Shown piece after piece: positions 1 to 9,600 of a stretch of DNA of 29,072 nt. The translations under genes and the position numbers were made by a program. The stretch covers positions 1,727,882-1,756,953 of the forward strand of contig FN649750.1 in the NCBI GenBank assembly GCA_000310025.1, in the 5' to 3' direction. Positions within the stretch are counted from its first letter, which is position 1. The number at the start of each line of letters is the position of its first letter. The stretch comes from Ectocarpus siliculosus (lineage: Eukaryota > Sar > Phaeophyceae > Ectocarpales > Ectocarpaceae). The notes under the pieces were generated by a model. That model saw only the letters and a list, made by a program, of their open reading frames with translations, was not told the DNA's origin and made no database searches.

Positions 1-881
1 GGCCCCCCCAAAGGCCCGGGAGAACCCCCCCCCCCCCCCCCCTTTCCTCCCTTGACGGAATTTTAAAGGTTAATTGTTCAACAACCAACGGGGTGCGGAA
101 AGAGCTCGATACACGTTTACGGATAGATCGCCCTTGACGAGAGGCTTGCCAAGCCCGTCGTTGTTGGTGTTGTTGTGGGCATGATGTTGGTTGGGGAGCA
201 AGCGAGCTTTGAACATCGGGGGAGGGAGGGGGGGGGGGGGGGGCATCTCCCCGCCTCTTCCGGTACCCCCGGTCATCGTGGTAGCGGCTACCGGAGGCAC
301 CAGTGGCACGAGAGGGATATATCTATCCACTGCTGCTCTGCTCTAGTTTACGAGTGTGTCCGAATGTCAAACAGCGGTATTTTAGGGGGGGCGGAGATAA
401 GAAACGTCAAATTTGGGGGGCGAGGCTCTTATGTCGTCGCCACCGTGTACAGGTTGTTCCCGAGTTAAAACCCTCGGAACGTTTTTTTTTAATGTGAACA
501 TGACGGAAAAATGCTTGTTTCTACGCCCAAACGTCATGTTTGTTTTCTCGCGGTAGCAGACGAAACCAAAAACAAAAACAGGTAGGTGCCCAACAATCCT
601 AAACACTACAATGAACTAACATCGTTTATTTGTTCCACGGCAACCTGCAGCTAACAAACACAACATTCTTGACCACCCTCCCCCGTTTTCCTGGTGCGGT
701 TTCATCCCGATCTTCACCCCACACGCGCAGAACGAACACATGCAAATACTTGATTGATCACACGATATTTTCAACCACCCTGCCCCCCCCCCCGTCCATG
801 GTGCTTTGCGCGTTTGTCTCTTGCGGTTTTCTCCGCTGCATTCCCGCACGTGCGCGACAAACCCGTATTGTACGTGATCAG
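1..881. other. Left edge: probable intron of the Hsp110 gene, no exon recognised
   Basis: No open stretch here resembles an Hsp70/Hsp110 exon. The sequence contains a run of about 16 C near position 27-42 and a run of about 14 G near 229-243. Both suggest low-complexity or poorly assembled sequence close to a contig edge. The open frame running from 630 into the exon at 882 has no family resemblance before 882, and a polypyrimidine-rich stretch ends in CAG at 879-881, so it is read as intron. Earlier exons of the chaperone probably lie left of the window. Confidence 0.5.
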
Positions 882-3714
882 GGCGCTGCCACGGAGCTGC
901 AGAAGGCGATTGACGGTTACATGAAGTTCGCCAACTCTTCGGATGAGGCCTACGCCCACATCGAGGCCGAGGTAAGACCGCTAGAAATATGGAACGGTAC
1001 GGACCGGTACATGATACGGAACGGTACGACTGCTATAAGACAGAACGGCACGACTGTAATGGTGGAACGGTACGACTGTAAAGACGGAATGGTACGGCTG
1101 TAAAGGTGGAACGGTGCGGTACGCGTTCTGCGTTCGGGACGCACGGCTATAAAGACGGAACGGTAAGCCCGCTAGTAAGATGGAACGGTGCGGCTATTTT
1201 CTGCGGGCTATGGGTATTCGACAAGCCCGCTTGAAAAGACGATACGGCGCAGCTGAGAATGTTAATGGCACTTTGATGGGAACTGCTTCTGCAGCAGTGA
1301 AGCCAACCAACGCCACAACAGATCCCTTGCATCTCCAATCGGTCTCAATCGGAATACGGGCAGAAATCGGGATTCTTTGTGTGTGCAGCTTGGACAGGAT
1401 ATGAAATAGATCGGTGTTTCAGCAGTTGTTGTTCAACCCAACCTGAGGAACGTGCATCCGTTGTCTCCCGCCACCCTCAACATCTCTCTCTCTCCCTTCC
1501 TCTCTCTCTCTCTCTCTCCCTTCCTGTCTCTCTCTCTCTCCCCCCCTTCCTGTCTCTCTCTTCTCTCTCCCTTCCTGTCTCTCTGTCTCTCTCTGTTACC
1601 CGTCGTTGGAATGTGAGTCCAGGAGAAGGCTAAGGCACGAGACTGCGCCAAGAAGGCGGAGAAGTGGTTGTTCCAGAAGCTCGACCAGCAAGCAAACGTC
1701 CCTCAGTCTAAGAACCCGGTACGTGGAACGATGTCAGCGGTCTTGTGATCGTTGTTGTTGTTGTTGTTGTTGTCGCTGACCAATGTGAACATCAGTGTTT
1801 GTTGTTGTTTATGTAGTCGTTGATGTTGTCGTCGTCATTATTGTTGTTGTTGTCGTAGTTGTCGTTGTTGATTGTTGTTGATTGTTGTCGTTGAACCAAG
1901 TTAGCGGTGTATGTTGTGTTGTTGGGCGTTCTTATCACGTTCGTTCGTTGTTGGTCGTGTTGGCTTTGAATCAGGGAACCATGCCCATCTCTTTCGGACG
2001 CCCTTCCTTCCGTTCCCCATTCCATTCCATCCCCATACTGCTGTTGGTTTTTTGTTTTCGTCCAATTTATTATGGCGACAGTCCCCCCATTTCTCGTGGT
2101 GAGACGTGTACTACTCTTTTACGGTGCAAATGAATATACGTCGTTTAGGGGGAAATTTTGTTGCCATGGCTGGCGTCAAAAACCGAAAAGGTACCAAGGA
2201 AATGTTTTATTGACCCCATGTTTCTGCGTTTCTGCAACTATTGTATTTTTTTTTCTACATGCGTCCGTGTTTTTTCTGTATCAACTGTAGTTTGTTGTCT
2301 ACGTGCGTCTGTGTTTTTCGCTGTACATTATCAACAATTATCGACAGTTGCCTAAATGACGACAACCCCCCTCCCCCCGCGACAGATCGTCACGTGCGAC
2401 GAGATCAACAAGCAAGTCGTTGCGGTGCACGCCACCTGCCGCTCCATCATGAACACCCCCAAGCCCGCGCCGAAGCCTGCGGAGCCCCCGGCAGCTGCCC
2501 CTACAAAGGAGGAGGCCAAGCCGGCGGGGGGCGAGGGGGATGCTGCGGCTGCCGCAGCAAGCGGGGAGAAGGGAGGAGAGAGTGCCGCGGTGAGTTTTTT
2601 TGTTTTTCAACTGTTGTAAAAGATTTGACATGTGGTGGGTGTTTGTTTTTGTTTAATGTTTTTTGTTTTTTGGGGGGGACAGGTAACGAAACAGATCATG
2701 TGCCAATCATCTTTACCAGGTACATAGGCAGATGCAAGTCCATGGTGTATTCGTAGCGTTTTCTGAGACTGCCTTTGTTTAGACTGATCTCTGAACAACA
2801 TACAGCAGTGAGACGAGGCACACAACTCCTTTATCGAACAGAATCGAAGCGGTGAACATAATGGAAATGGTTGTATGTTGCATAGATCAGGTTTGGTTGT
2901 AGGCCATACTGCGGTCGATAACGTCGTCATGTGTCTCGTGCATGGCATTGCACTACGGGTGCCCCTGATGGCATGTGGTCATTCGTGCCTCCTTGTGAAC
3001 CAAACAAGTTTGCTGATGAAACAAACCCGAGTCTGGCCACAGCCAAACCTAAACCTTTGCCACCCTCAACCATCACTTCCGCCGTTAAAGAACGACTGTT
3101 ACTCTTGCCCCCCCTCCCGTTTTCTTTCTCTGTCCCTGATTTTGTTTGCGATTTTCCATGGGCTCCCTGACCCTCCTCCCCCTGTTGTGTTTGTTTTCAC
3201 CCTAGTCTTGCTTTCTTTTGTCTTGATCGGTCGATTTTTCACATGTCGTGCAATGCGCTTGTGTTTTTTTTTCATGCCTCCACTTCTTCCTCTCGTCTTT
3301 GTCGATTGTACTCGTATCAGTAGCCTTCGCAAGCATTTTCTATTTTTAAGTAAACATGTTGGATAAAGCATGCAATCGGGGAAGTTGCGCTACGGTAAGG
3401 GTTAGCGTCTGCGTCCCCCCTCCATGCTCTATTTCCTCACAAACTACTTCCTCTTGCCTTTATGTCGATTGTACTCGTTTATACTGTGTGTGTGTGTTTT
3501 CGTGCAGGACGCATCCAGTGCGAAGGCGGAAGGGGAAGCGGCGGCGGCGGAGGGCGGCGGCGCTCCCAAGTCCGGCGACAGCATGGACGCCGATACCACA
3601 CCACAGGAGGCAGCACCACCCGCAGATGGAGTGCCTCCCTCCAAGACTACCGCCGCTACAGCGGAGCCCGTGCCTACTCCCATGGAGACCGACGAGGTGG
3701 AACAATTGGAGTAA
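882..3714 (+). CDS. Hsp110/HSPA4-family chaperone, C-terminal four exons (5' partial)
   Basis: Exons read as 882-971, 1623-1718, 2386-2589 and 3508-3714 (stop TAA at 3712-3714), giving about 198 C-terminal residues. All junctions are phase 0 with GT donors (gtaaga, gtacgt, gtgagt) and CAG acceptors. The first two exons carry the helical-bundle signature of the Hsp110 substrate-binding domain: LQKAIDGYMKFANSSDEAYA, then EKAKARDCAKKAEKWLFQKL, ending QANVPQSKNP. The third has the helix IVTCDEINKQVVAV and then a Pro/Lys-rich stretch (NTPKPAPKP). The rest is an acidic, Ala/Pro-rich disordered tail ending METDEVEQLE. This order matches the C-terminus of HSPA4/Sse1 proteins, which are nucleotide-exchange factors for cytosolic Hsp70 and hold unfolded clients. 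No HDEL-type ER-retention signal is seen, so a cytosolic Hsp110 is more likely than an ER Grp170. The ATPase domain lies outside the window. The gene converges on the minus-strand sigma gene that ends at 6625. Confidence 0.82.
984..1205. repeat. Degenerate ~20-bp minisatellite in Hsp110 intron
   Basis: About nine imperfect copies of a unit close to GGAACGGTACGACTGTAAAG follow one another directly after the exon ending at 971. Unit lengths vary and copies diverge mainly in the middle (TACGACTG, TACGGCTG, GCACGACTG). It lies inside the first visible intron, 972-1622. No coding role is apparent. Confidence 0.8.
1482..1602. repeat. CT-rich microsatellite before splice acceptor
   Basis: (CT)n runs are interrupted by recurring CCCTTCCTGT segments, forming a higher-order repeat of roughly 30 bp. 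It ends about 20 bp before the CAG acceptor at 1620-1622, so it also supplies a very long polypyrimidine tract for that Hsp110 exon. Confidence 0.85.
1750..1895. repeat. GTT/GTC trinucleotide-rich stretch in Hsp110 intron
   Basis: A pure (GTT)n run sits at about 1751-1772. Further interrupted GTT, GTC and ATT triplets run to about 1895, inside the intron 1719-2385. Confidence 0.75.
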
Positions 3715-4365
3715 AACCAAGAAAAAAAAATTGGTGCCAAATTTGATTTCGAGGAGGACAAAATCGTCCATGTGTCATCGGTATGTGCCTTTTTTTTTTC
3801 TTGCTTGGGTGATGTGATTTTTGAAGGTAGGGAAGGAGAGCAAAAATTGTGCTTAAGTGTTTCGGCAAAAAAAATGCTCGAGGGATGGAAGCAAGCAAGC
3901 AGTGCTTTTGGCTGGATTGGCGGAGTGAGACTTGAGAAGGAGCATCTACGAGTGCAAATGTTTTTTCATGTCGTCTTTGCCTTTTATTTTCGCGTTTTTT
4001 CTGTTGAAACTCTCTAGCAATTTCTTCGTTTCAACGACTTTTGGGTTGCTCGGGTGGGGAGTGAGGTTTGCGATGCCCAGGGCCCCCGTCGTGTTTGCTC
4101 GTGTACGGAACCGTGCACGGAAAGTAAGAATGGGAATACAGCAGTACACTACATCGGCACCAAAAAAGCTACTGCGTCGACAGAACGAGGTGATGCTACG
4201 TGTTAGGCGTGGCTGGCTGGATGCTTTGGTCTTGACGCTCTTGTGTGTTGGTTGGTCCTTCTGGGAAGCTTTCTTGTGCCGCCTGTTTGCGTTGTTGGCC
4301 ACCGCCTCCGCCGCCGCCTCGCTGCCGCTTGTCTCGTGGGCAAATTGACTCGCCCCCTTCGTTGT

Positions 4366-4442
4366 CCGTCCCGGGTCTGTAGGGATGATGCGAGGCCAAC
4401 GGTCTAACGACTACGGCATGCACAACTGTCGAGTACTCAGTC
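4366..4442 (-). repeat. Dispersed SINE-like repeat, truncated copy
   Basis: Read on the minus strand, this carries the core of a repeat also found near 9850, 14965, 15690, 17300 and 27731 (GCATGCCGTAGTCGTTAGAC, then GCATC-CCTAC and a CGGGAC segment). The best match is with the copy at 27731-27896, which has the same orientation. Only the core and the start of the distal part remain. Confidence 0.7.
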
Positions 4443-5990
4443 CCGCCTTTCTGCCTGGTAGTACGCAACCCGACTTCCCGCGGCCTTGGCGGATTTGTTT
4501 TTTGTATCCCGGCGGGCGCACGAGGTGGAATTGCAATGGACGGAAAAAAGTGTTCCGAGGATACGTGCTCATCGACGAATGACCCATGGGGTGGGGGGGG
4601 TGGAAGGACTTACTAGCTGTCGGGTTAAGTCGACGCAGAGGGAATTTTGTGGGCATACTACTAGTGTTCTAAGTGTCAGGTAAAAAAATTGGGTGTATGC
4701 GTGGTAGCGTGGTATCATGTTTTGGTTCTTTGGGGGGTGCGGTGGGTCTCTTTGTCTTGGTCTCGCCCTCCAAACTCTTGCGGTTTTTCTTTTTCGTCCT
4801 TTTACAAGAAGCAGCAGCAGCACAGGTTCTTGCAAAGATAAGGTTGCAATACGCTTGTGTCATGCCGTAAATTGCTGGTGGGACGAATGTGAAAGGTGGG
4901 CGCGGAGGCAAGGCGCAAGGGATACAGGTTGTGAGCGTGCTTCGGGACGGTGACCGCGCCGTTTTTTTTCTCTCTTTTTTCTTAGCATGGGTGCGAGGCC
5001 TTGGTGGAATCGGTACTTCGCGTGGCAGGGCGCAGGCATGGAGCCAAAAAACGGAACAAGAAAAAAACGGTGGACACCTGCTTTTAGCCTGTGTTATCTT
5101 GACGTTTGGTTGTCTCGAGATGATTCAAAACGGATTGAGAGCGTCCTAGGAAAACGTGGGGTTGGTTACCCACCCGCCCACCACAAGCAGTCGCGGCCTT
5201 GCCGTTTTGGTTTTGCTGTGTACTCTTCGATCTTCTTTTCGTCTTTTCGACACTTTTTTGCACCGCCGCCACTCAGCGCACCATTTTAAAGTTTTAGGGC
5301 ATCTCCGAGGATATAGCTGTGGTCCGAATTAAGACCTTCCCGCCCCAAAGAAAAAAACTAGGGAATGAGGGTATGTGGGGCTCGGGGGTGGGGGATCCAT
5401 CGCTGGCCAAATACTTTTTGTTCAAAATGAGGATTTTGGCTCGAAATGGGACTTTTGCCCACCCACGCAGTTCCCGCGGGCGCAACGCCGTCAGGACGTC
5501 GCGCGGTGCCTGCTGCCACCACCGCTAGTCGACGCGCAAGCTGCTGGAAGAATACCACCGCAGTTGGATGTATAGATGCAATCGAGGGTTGCCCACACCG
5601 CAGCCCAGCACAAGGGTCAGGACGTTCCGTTATGCCTGGCCTGCTGTCACACACCCGTTTTGTAGTCTACACAAGCCGCGACGACGCATTTCTATCTAGA
5701 TGTTTAGATGCCATCGAGGTATCTACTGCTGCTGCTACCGTGCATGTCCTTGAGATCGTTATTTTTTTCGGGCAAGAGAGCAATGCATCGCTTCAGGAGA
5801 CACATCTTGCTCGAGCCCCGATCTCGAATTTACCTCCAACAGCGCTTCCGGCTGCTGCTGCAAATCGTGGCACCCGCGCATTAAGGAAAAATAAATACAC
5901 ACAGAAAGAATACCCATTCGAGATATACCAACAACAGTCGAACAGGCATAATAGCAACCCGCCAGCGCTGGCACACCTACGTTGAGACTC

Positions 5991-6062
5991 TTGTGTCGCT
6001 CAAAATGAGAGAAAACTATAATATAATTGTGTCGCTCAAAATGCGAGAATACTATAAAATGT
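5991..6062. repeat. Two-copy 36-bp tandem repeat
   Basis: Two adjacent copies of TTGTGTCGCTCAAAATG followed by MGAGAAWACTATAAWAT start at 5991 and 6027, differing at a few positions. They are AT-rich compared with the surroundings and lie about 560 bp beyond the stop codon of the minus-strand sigma gene, possibly in its 3' UTR or terminator region. Confidence 0.75.
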
Positions 6063-6624
6063 CCTCCAGATTTTCGTGTCCGGTACTGCCCCACACGCTC
6101 CACGCACGAGCAGCATTCGTTGCATGATTAAAGAACAAAATAGAACAAAACAGTCAATTACAAGATCTTTCCCTGCATAGGACCCTCCCAAGCAGTGATC
6201 TGCAATCACGTTCCTCCATCCATAACCCGAGATAGCTAGCACACCCATAACCCATAACTGTTCATCCGGGAATATTCAAACGTGGAAACAAAAAGGGAGG
6301 CGAGAGCGAGGGGGGGGCACCGCGGAGAGGTACTCGCGATACCACGTACCATCCATTTGCTTTCAACTCTCACCACTCTATTCGAACGTGAAAAATAGTC
6401 AACACCGAACAAACCCTCTAAAAACGAACAAGAGCATCATGCGCTGGAGGCCCCTGTGGGTACGTCGATGCTGCAAACCAAAACAGCAAATAAAGGGAAA
6501 AAGAGAAAAACACAACTCACATCCATCATCAGAGCAACCACTTTTCACGGCCGTGCTCCCCCGGACAAAAAAAGGTACACCGAAAACGACAGGCAGGGCC
6601 GCTCTACCTTTTCACCCGCTACCG

Positions 6625-9600
6625 CTACAACGAAGCCAGGCTAAGCGACTTCTCTTCTACCCCCCTCCCCACGCTCCGCTCCCACTCCTCCTGCTCCCCC
6701 TCAAGCATAGCAAGCGCAGCGGCGGACTGCGCCAGCTCCCGCTCCAGCCTGTCCACCGCAGCCTCCGACTTCTTGTTCCACGCCTTGTTGAGCGACTTGC
6801 GCTTGGATTCGATCTCTAGCGCTCGCTGCTCCTCTGCCGAAAGCACCGCCGCCGCCGCGGCGGGCGAGTCCGACTGCCCCCCCCCGTTGCTGCGGTGTGC
6901 GTCACCCCCTCCCGCTGCGTCCAACCCTGCGCCTAGCCTAATAGTAGCGCCCACGTGCGTGGACTCCCCCCGATCCGCCAACCTTCGCTTGGACTCGACG
7001 TCTAGCTTGCCGGCCGGAGTGACGGCCAGGGCGGGCAATTCTAACCCCGCCCCAACCCTGCCGGCCTTCTCGGACCCCTCTACCCGCAGCCCGTTCGTCT
7101 CCTCGTCCGCCGGGTGGCCGCTAACCTTCACCTCATCGGCCTTTCTCTTAGAAGGCGCTACCACCGCCGCCGCCGACACCGCCGCCGCCTTCTTGCTGCC
7201 GCTCCTGCCCCCGCTCTCCCGTTTCGCAGGCACCGCCTCCGTCGCCGGTGCTCGGTCCAACGCCGCCACGAGTACCGCCTCCACCGCCTGCGTCGACTCG
7301 GACGCGTCAACGCCGGCCTTAAACTCGATCTTCAGCGGCCGGTCCCCGGCAGCGGCAAGGCCGCCGGCGGCGCCGCCCTCATCCACGTTGATCGCCGGCT
7401 GCCGCTGCTTCGCCTCCAGGCCCTCCGCCTCCGCGATTAGCGCCCTCGCCGCCGCGACGGCCTCGCTGGCCGGCTCTCGCAGACCCGCGTCCACGAATAT
7501 CTGGCCGACCTTGTGCTCCCGGACGCGGTAGTTGCGGTACGGCTGCCGAAGCTTGGAGAGCGCCTTCGACTCGATCTGCCGCACGCGCTCGCGCGTGAGC
7601 CCCAGATCCCGCCCGATCTCTTCGAGGGTCTTGGAGGTGGCACCGTCCAGGCCGTAGCGCGCTCGCACCACCTGTTCGTGTTAACGGGGGGCGGGCGGGC
7701 GGGGGGTGGGGGTGGGGGTGGGGGTGGGGGTGGGGGGGCTGAGCTTTTCTATGCGGCAACTTTTGTATTGGCTTGGTGAATCCCTTGTTGGTCCAGTACA
7801 CCACGGAAGCGACAGAAAACACTAGCAAGCGGGCAAGACAAAGAGCCGGGGTGGAACGGCGCGAGACTGCGCTTCGAACAAACGAGCTTCATACTTGTAC
7901 AACGCGAACGCATACTACTGGTCTCTACGTGTACGCGACAGCGACAGCGAAACAAAAACATCCATCATCAAGAGGGAAGAGAGAGGGGAGCAAGAAGATC
8001 TAATCCACCCACCTTTTGCTCCCGGTCTTTTAGCGTGGCCAGCAGCGCCGTCACCTTCCCCTTCATGTAGAACGCCTGCGTCGCGTCTTCCGGGTCGGGG
8101 GTGCTCTTCTCGCCGATCTGGGTCCCCAGGTCGTCAGCGGCACCGTCGGACACCTTGTTCGAAGCACGTATGTCGAGGCTGATGCTGTCTGTACGCAGGG
8201 CCGCCTGACGGTAGTGCTGGAGGGAGGAGGGTGACCGAAGGGGAGCCGCGGTGGGGGAGAGAGGGGGGGGGAGGGGGTATGGACAGCGGTTACACAAAGA
8301 ACAGTTACACACTGCTGATGTAAAGTTACAAACAATATACACTAACAGAAAGACTACCCTGTCACGAGACAATACAATACACCTAAACCGAAGGGATACA
8401 TGGAAAGTTTGCGAAAAGTTGCAGACTTTGGCGCAAGCTATCAGCGTACAGACAAGTCGCCTCCATTTCGCCAAGTAACAACAAAACCTTCACACACAAC
8501 ACACACACAAACACAATTTGTGCTTTAAACCGAACTGAGACTGACATATTTTCATTGGTCAGTCGGTTAGCGCGGTCGATGCTAGTAAGAAAAAACACAC
8601 ACAAACACAAACATACCTGAATCTTCTCAACGGTAGCCCCGAGCTTGTCGCCGAGCTCTTCGTCCGTGGGCACCTTCCCATCCACCGTAAGCTCGTACGT
8701 GTACTTCCGGATGGAGCTCAGAAAGGCGTGCACTTGAGTGGGCAACCGAATAACTCGGCTCTGTAACCGGCAACAACCAACAACGAAACGAAGAGGGCGT
8801 TTCCAGATGGTAAGGCCGGGGCGCGCGCGGGAGGGGGGGGGTACAGCGTCCATGCAACCGAGGTAGACACCACGGGGCGCCGACTGATTTATGAAAACCT
8901 CCTTTGTCTGGTGTTTCCATGGCGACGGTTGCACTGTTCGGAGAGCCAAAGACAGCAACTCGTGTCTCACCAAATACCGCCTCTTTTACCTAAGAAAGTT
9001 CTTCGCCAAAAGTTCAAACCTAAACTCGACTCTTTCTCATGTAAGGACAAGGCTTTTATGTACGGACATCAGAACATGCAGTGAGCGGAGACCGGAACGA
9101 TATTTGATGTGAAGGCAACAAACAACAACAACAACAACAACATGGAACCCTACCGCACAAAAAAAAAAAATGTCGTCGAGGCAACACAAACCTGGTTCGC
9201 GATGCCTGTCAAGATGCTCTTCTTGATCCACCACCTCGCGTACGTGTAGAACTGGAAGCCCATCTCCGGGTTGAACTTCTCGCACGCTTTCACCAGGCCC
9301 ATGGTGCCCTCCTGGATAAGGTCCGGGAACGCCAGCCCCCGGCCCCGGTAGCCGCGCGCCATGCTCACCACGAGCCTGAGGTTCGCCGAGATCATGTGCT
9401 CCTTGGCCTCGTCCGCCACCGCAAGCTCCCGCAGCAGCTCGTCCTTGGTGAGGTGGAGCGTCGAGGCCCACTCCTCGCAGGAAGGGGCCGCCCCGTGGGT
9501 GGTCTCGAGACGATCTCGGACGCGCTCGAGCTGGAGGCCTGTCGGCGGCGGAATCGGTGCCAGTTCGCAGGGGCAACGACAAGGGCGGTTAATTATCACG

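Larger units (their letters stand above)
3715..6624. other. Intergenic region between convergent genes
   Basis: This 2.9-kb gap should hold the 3' untranslated regions of the Hsp110 gene (+) and the sigma gene (-). No open frame in it has recognisable family features. The longest, 5446-5985 on the + strand, is low in periodic coding character and begins in Ala-rich sequence. The gap holds a truncated dispersed repeat (4366-4442) and a two-copy 36-bp tandem repeat (5991-6062). Confidence 0.6.

Noticed and set aside
630-881. N-terminal part of the open frame that runs into the Hsp110 exon
   Set aside because: No similarity to the chaperone upstream of 882, pyrimidine-rich sequence, and a CAG acceptor at 879-881; read as intron that happens to be open.
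1482-1650. Arg/Glu/Lys-rich frames over the CT microsatellite
   Set aside because: They are translations of a simple repeat within an intron; no coding support.
5446-5985. 179-codon open frame on the + strand in the gap between convergent genes
   Set aside because: No family resemblance. Composition drifts from Ala/Arg-rich to Asn/Gln-rich as the underlying base composition changes, which is typical of non-coding sequence.
6773-7531. 252-codon open frame on the + strand
   Set aside because: It is the antisense shadow of the GC-rich last exon of the minus-strand sigma gene, Pro/Ser/Ala-rich as expected from that strand.
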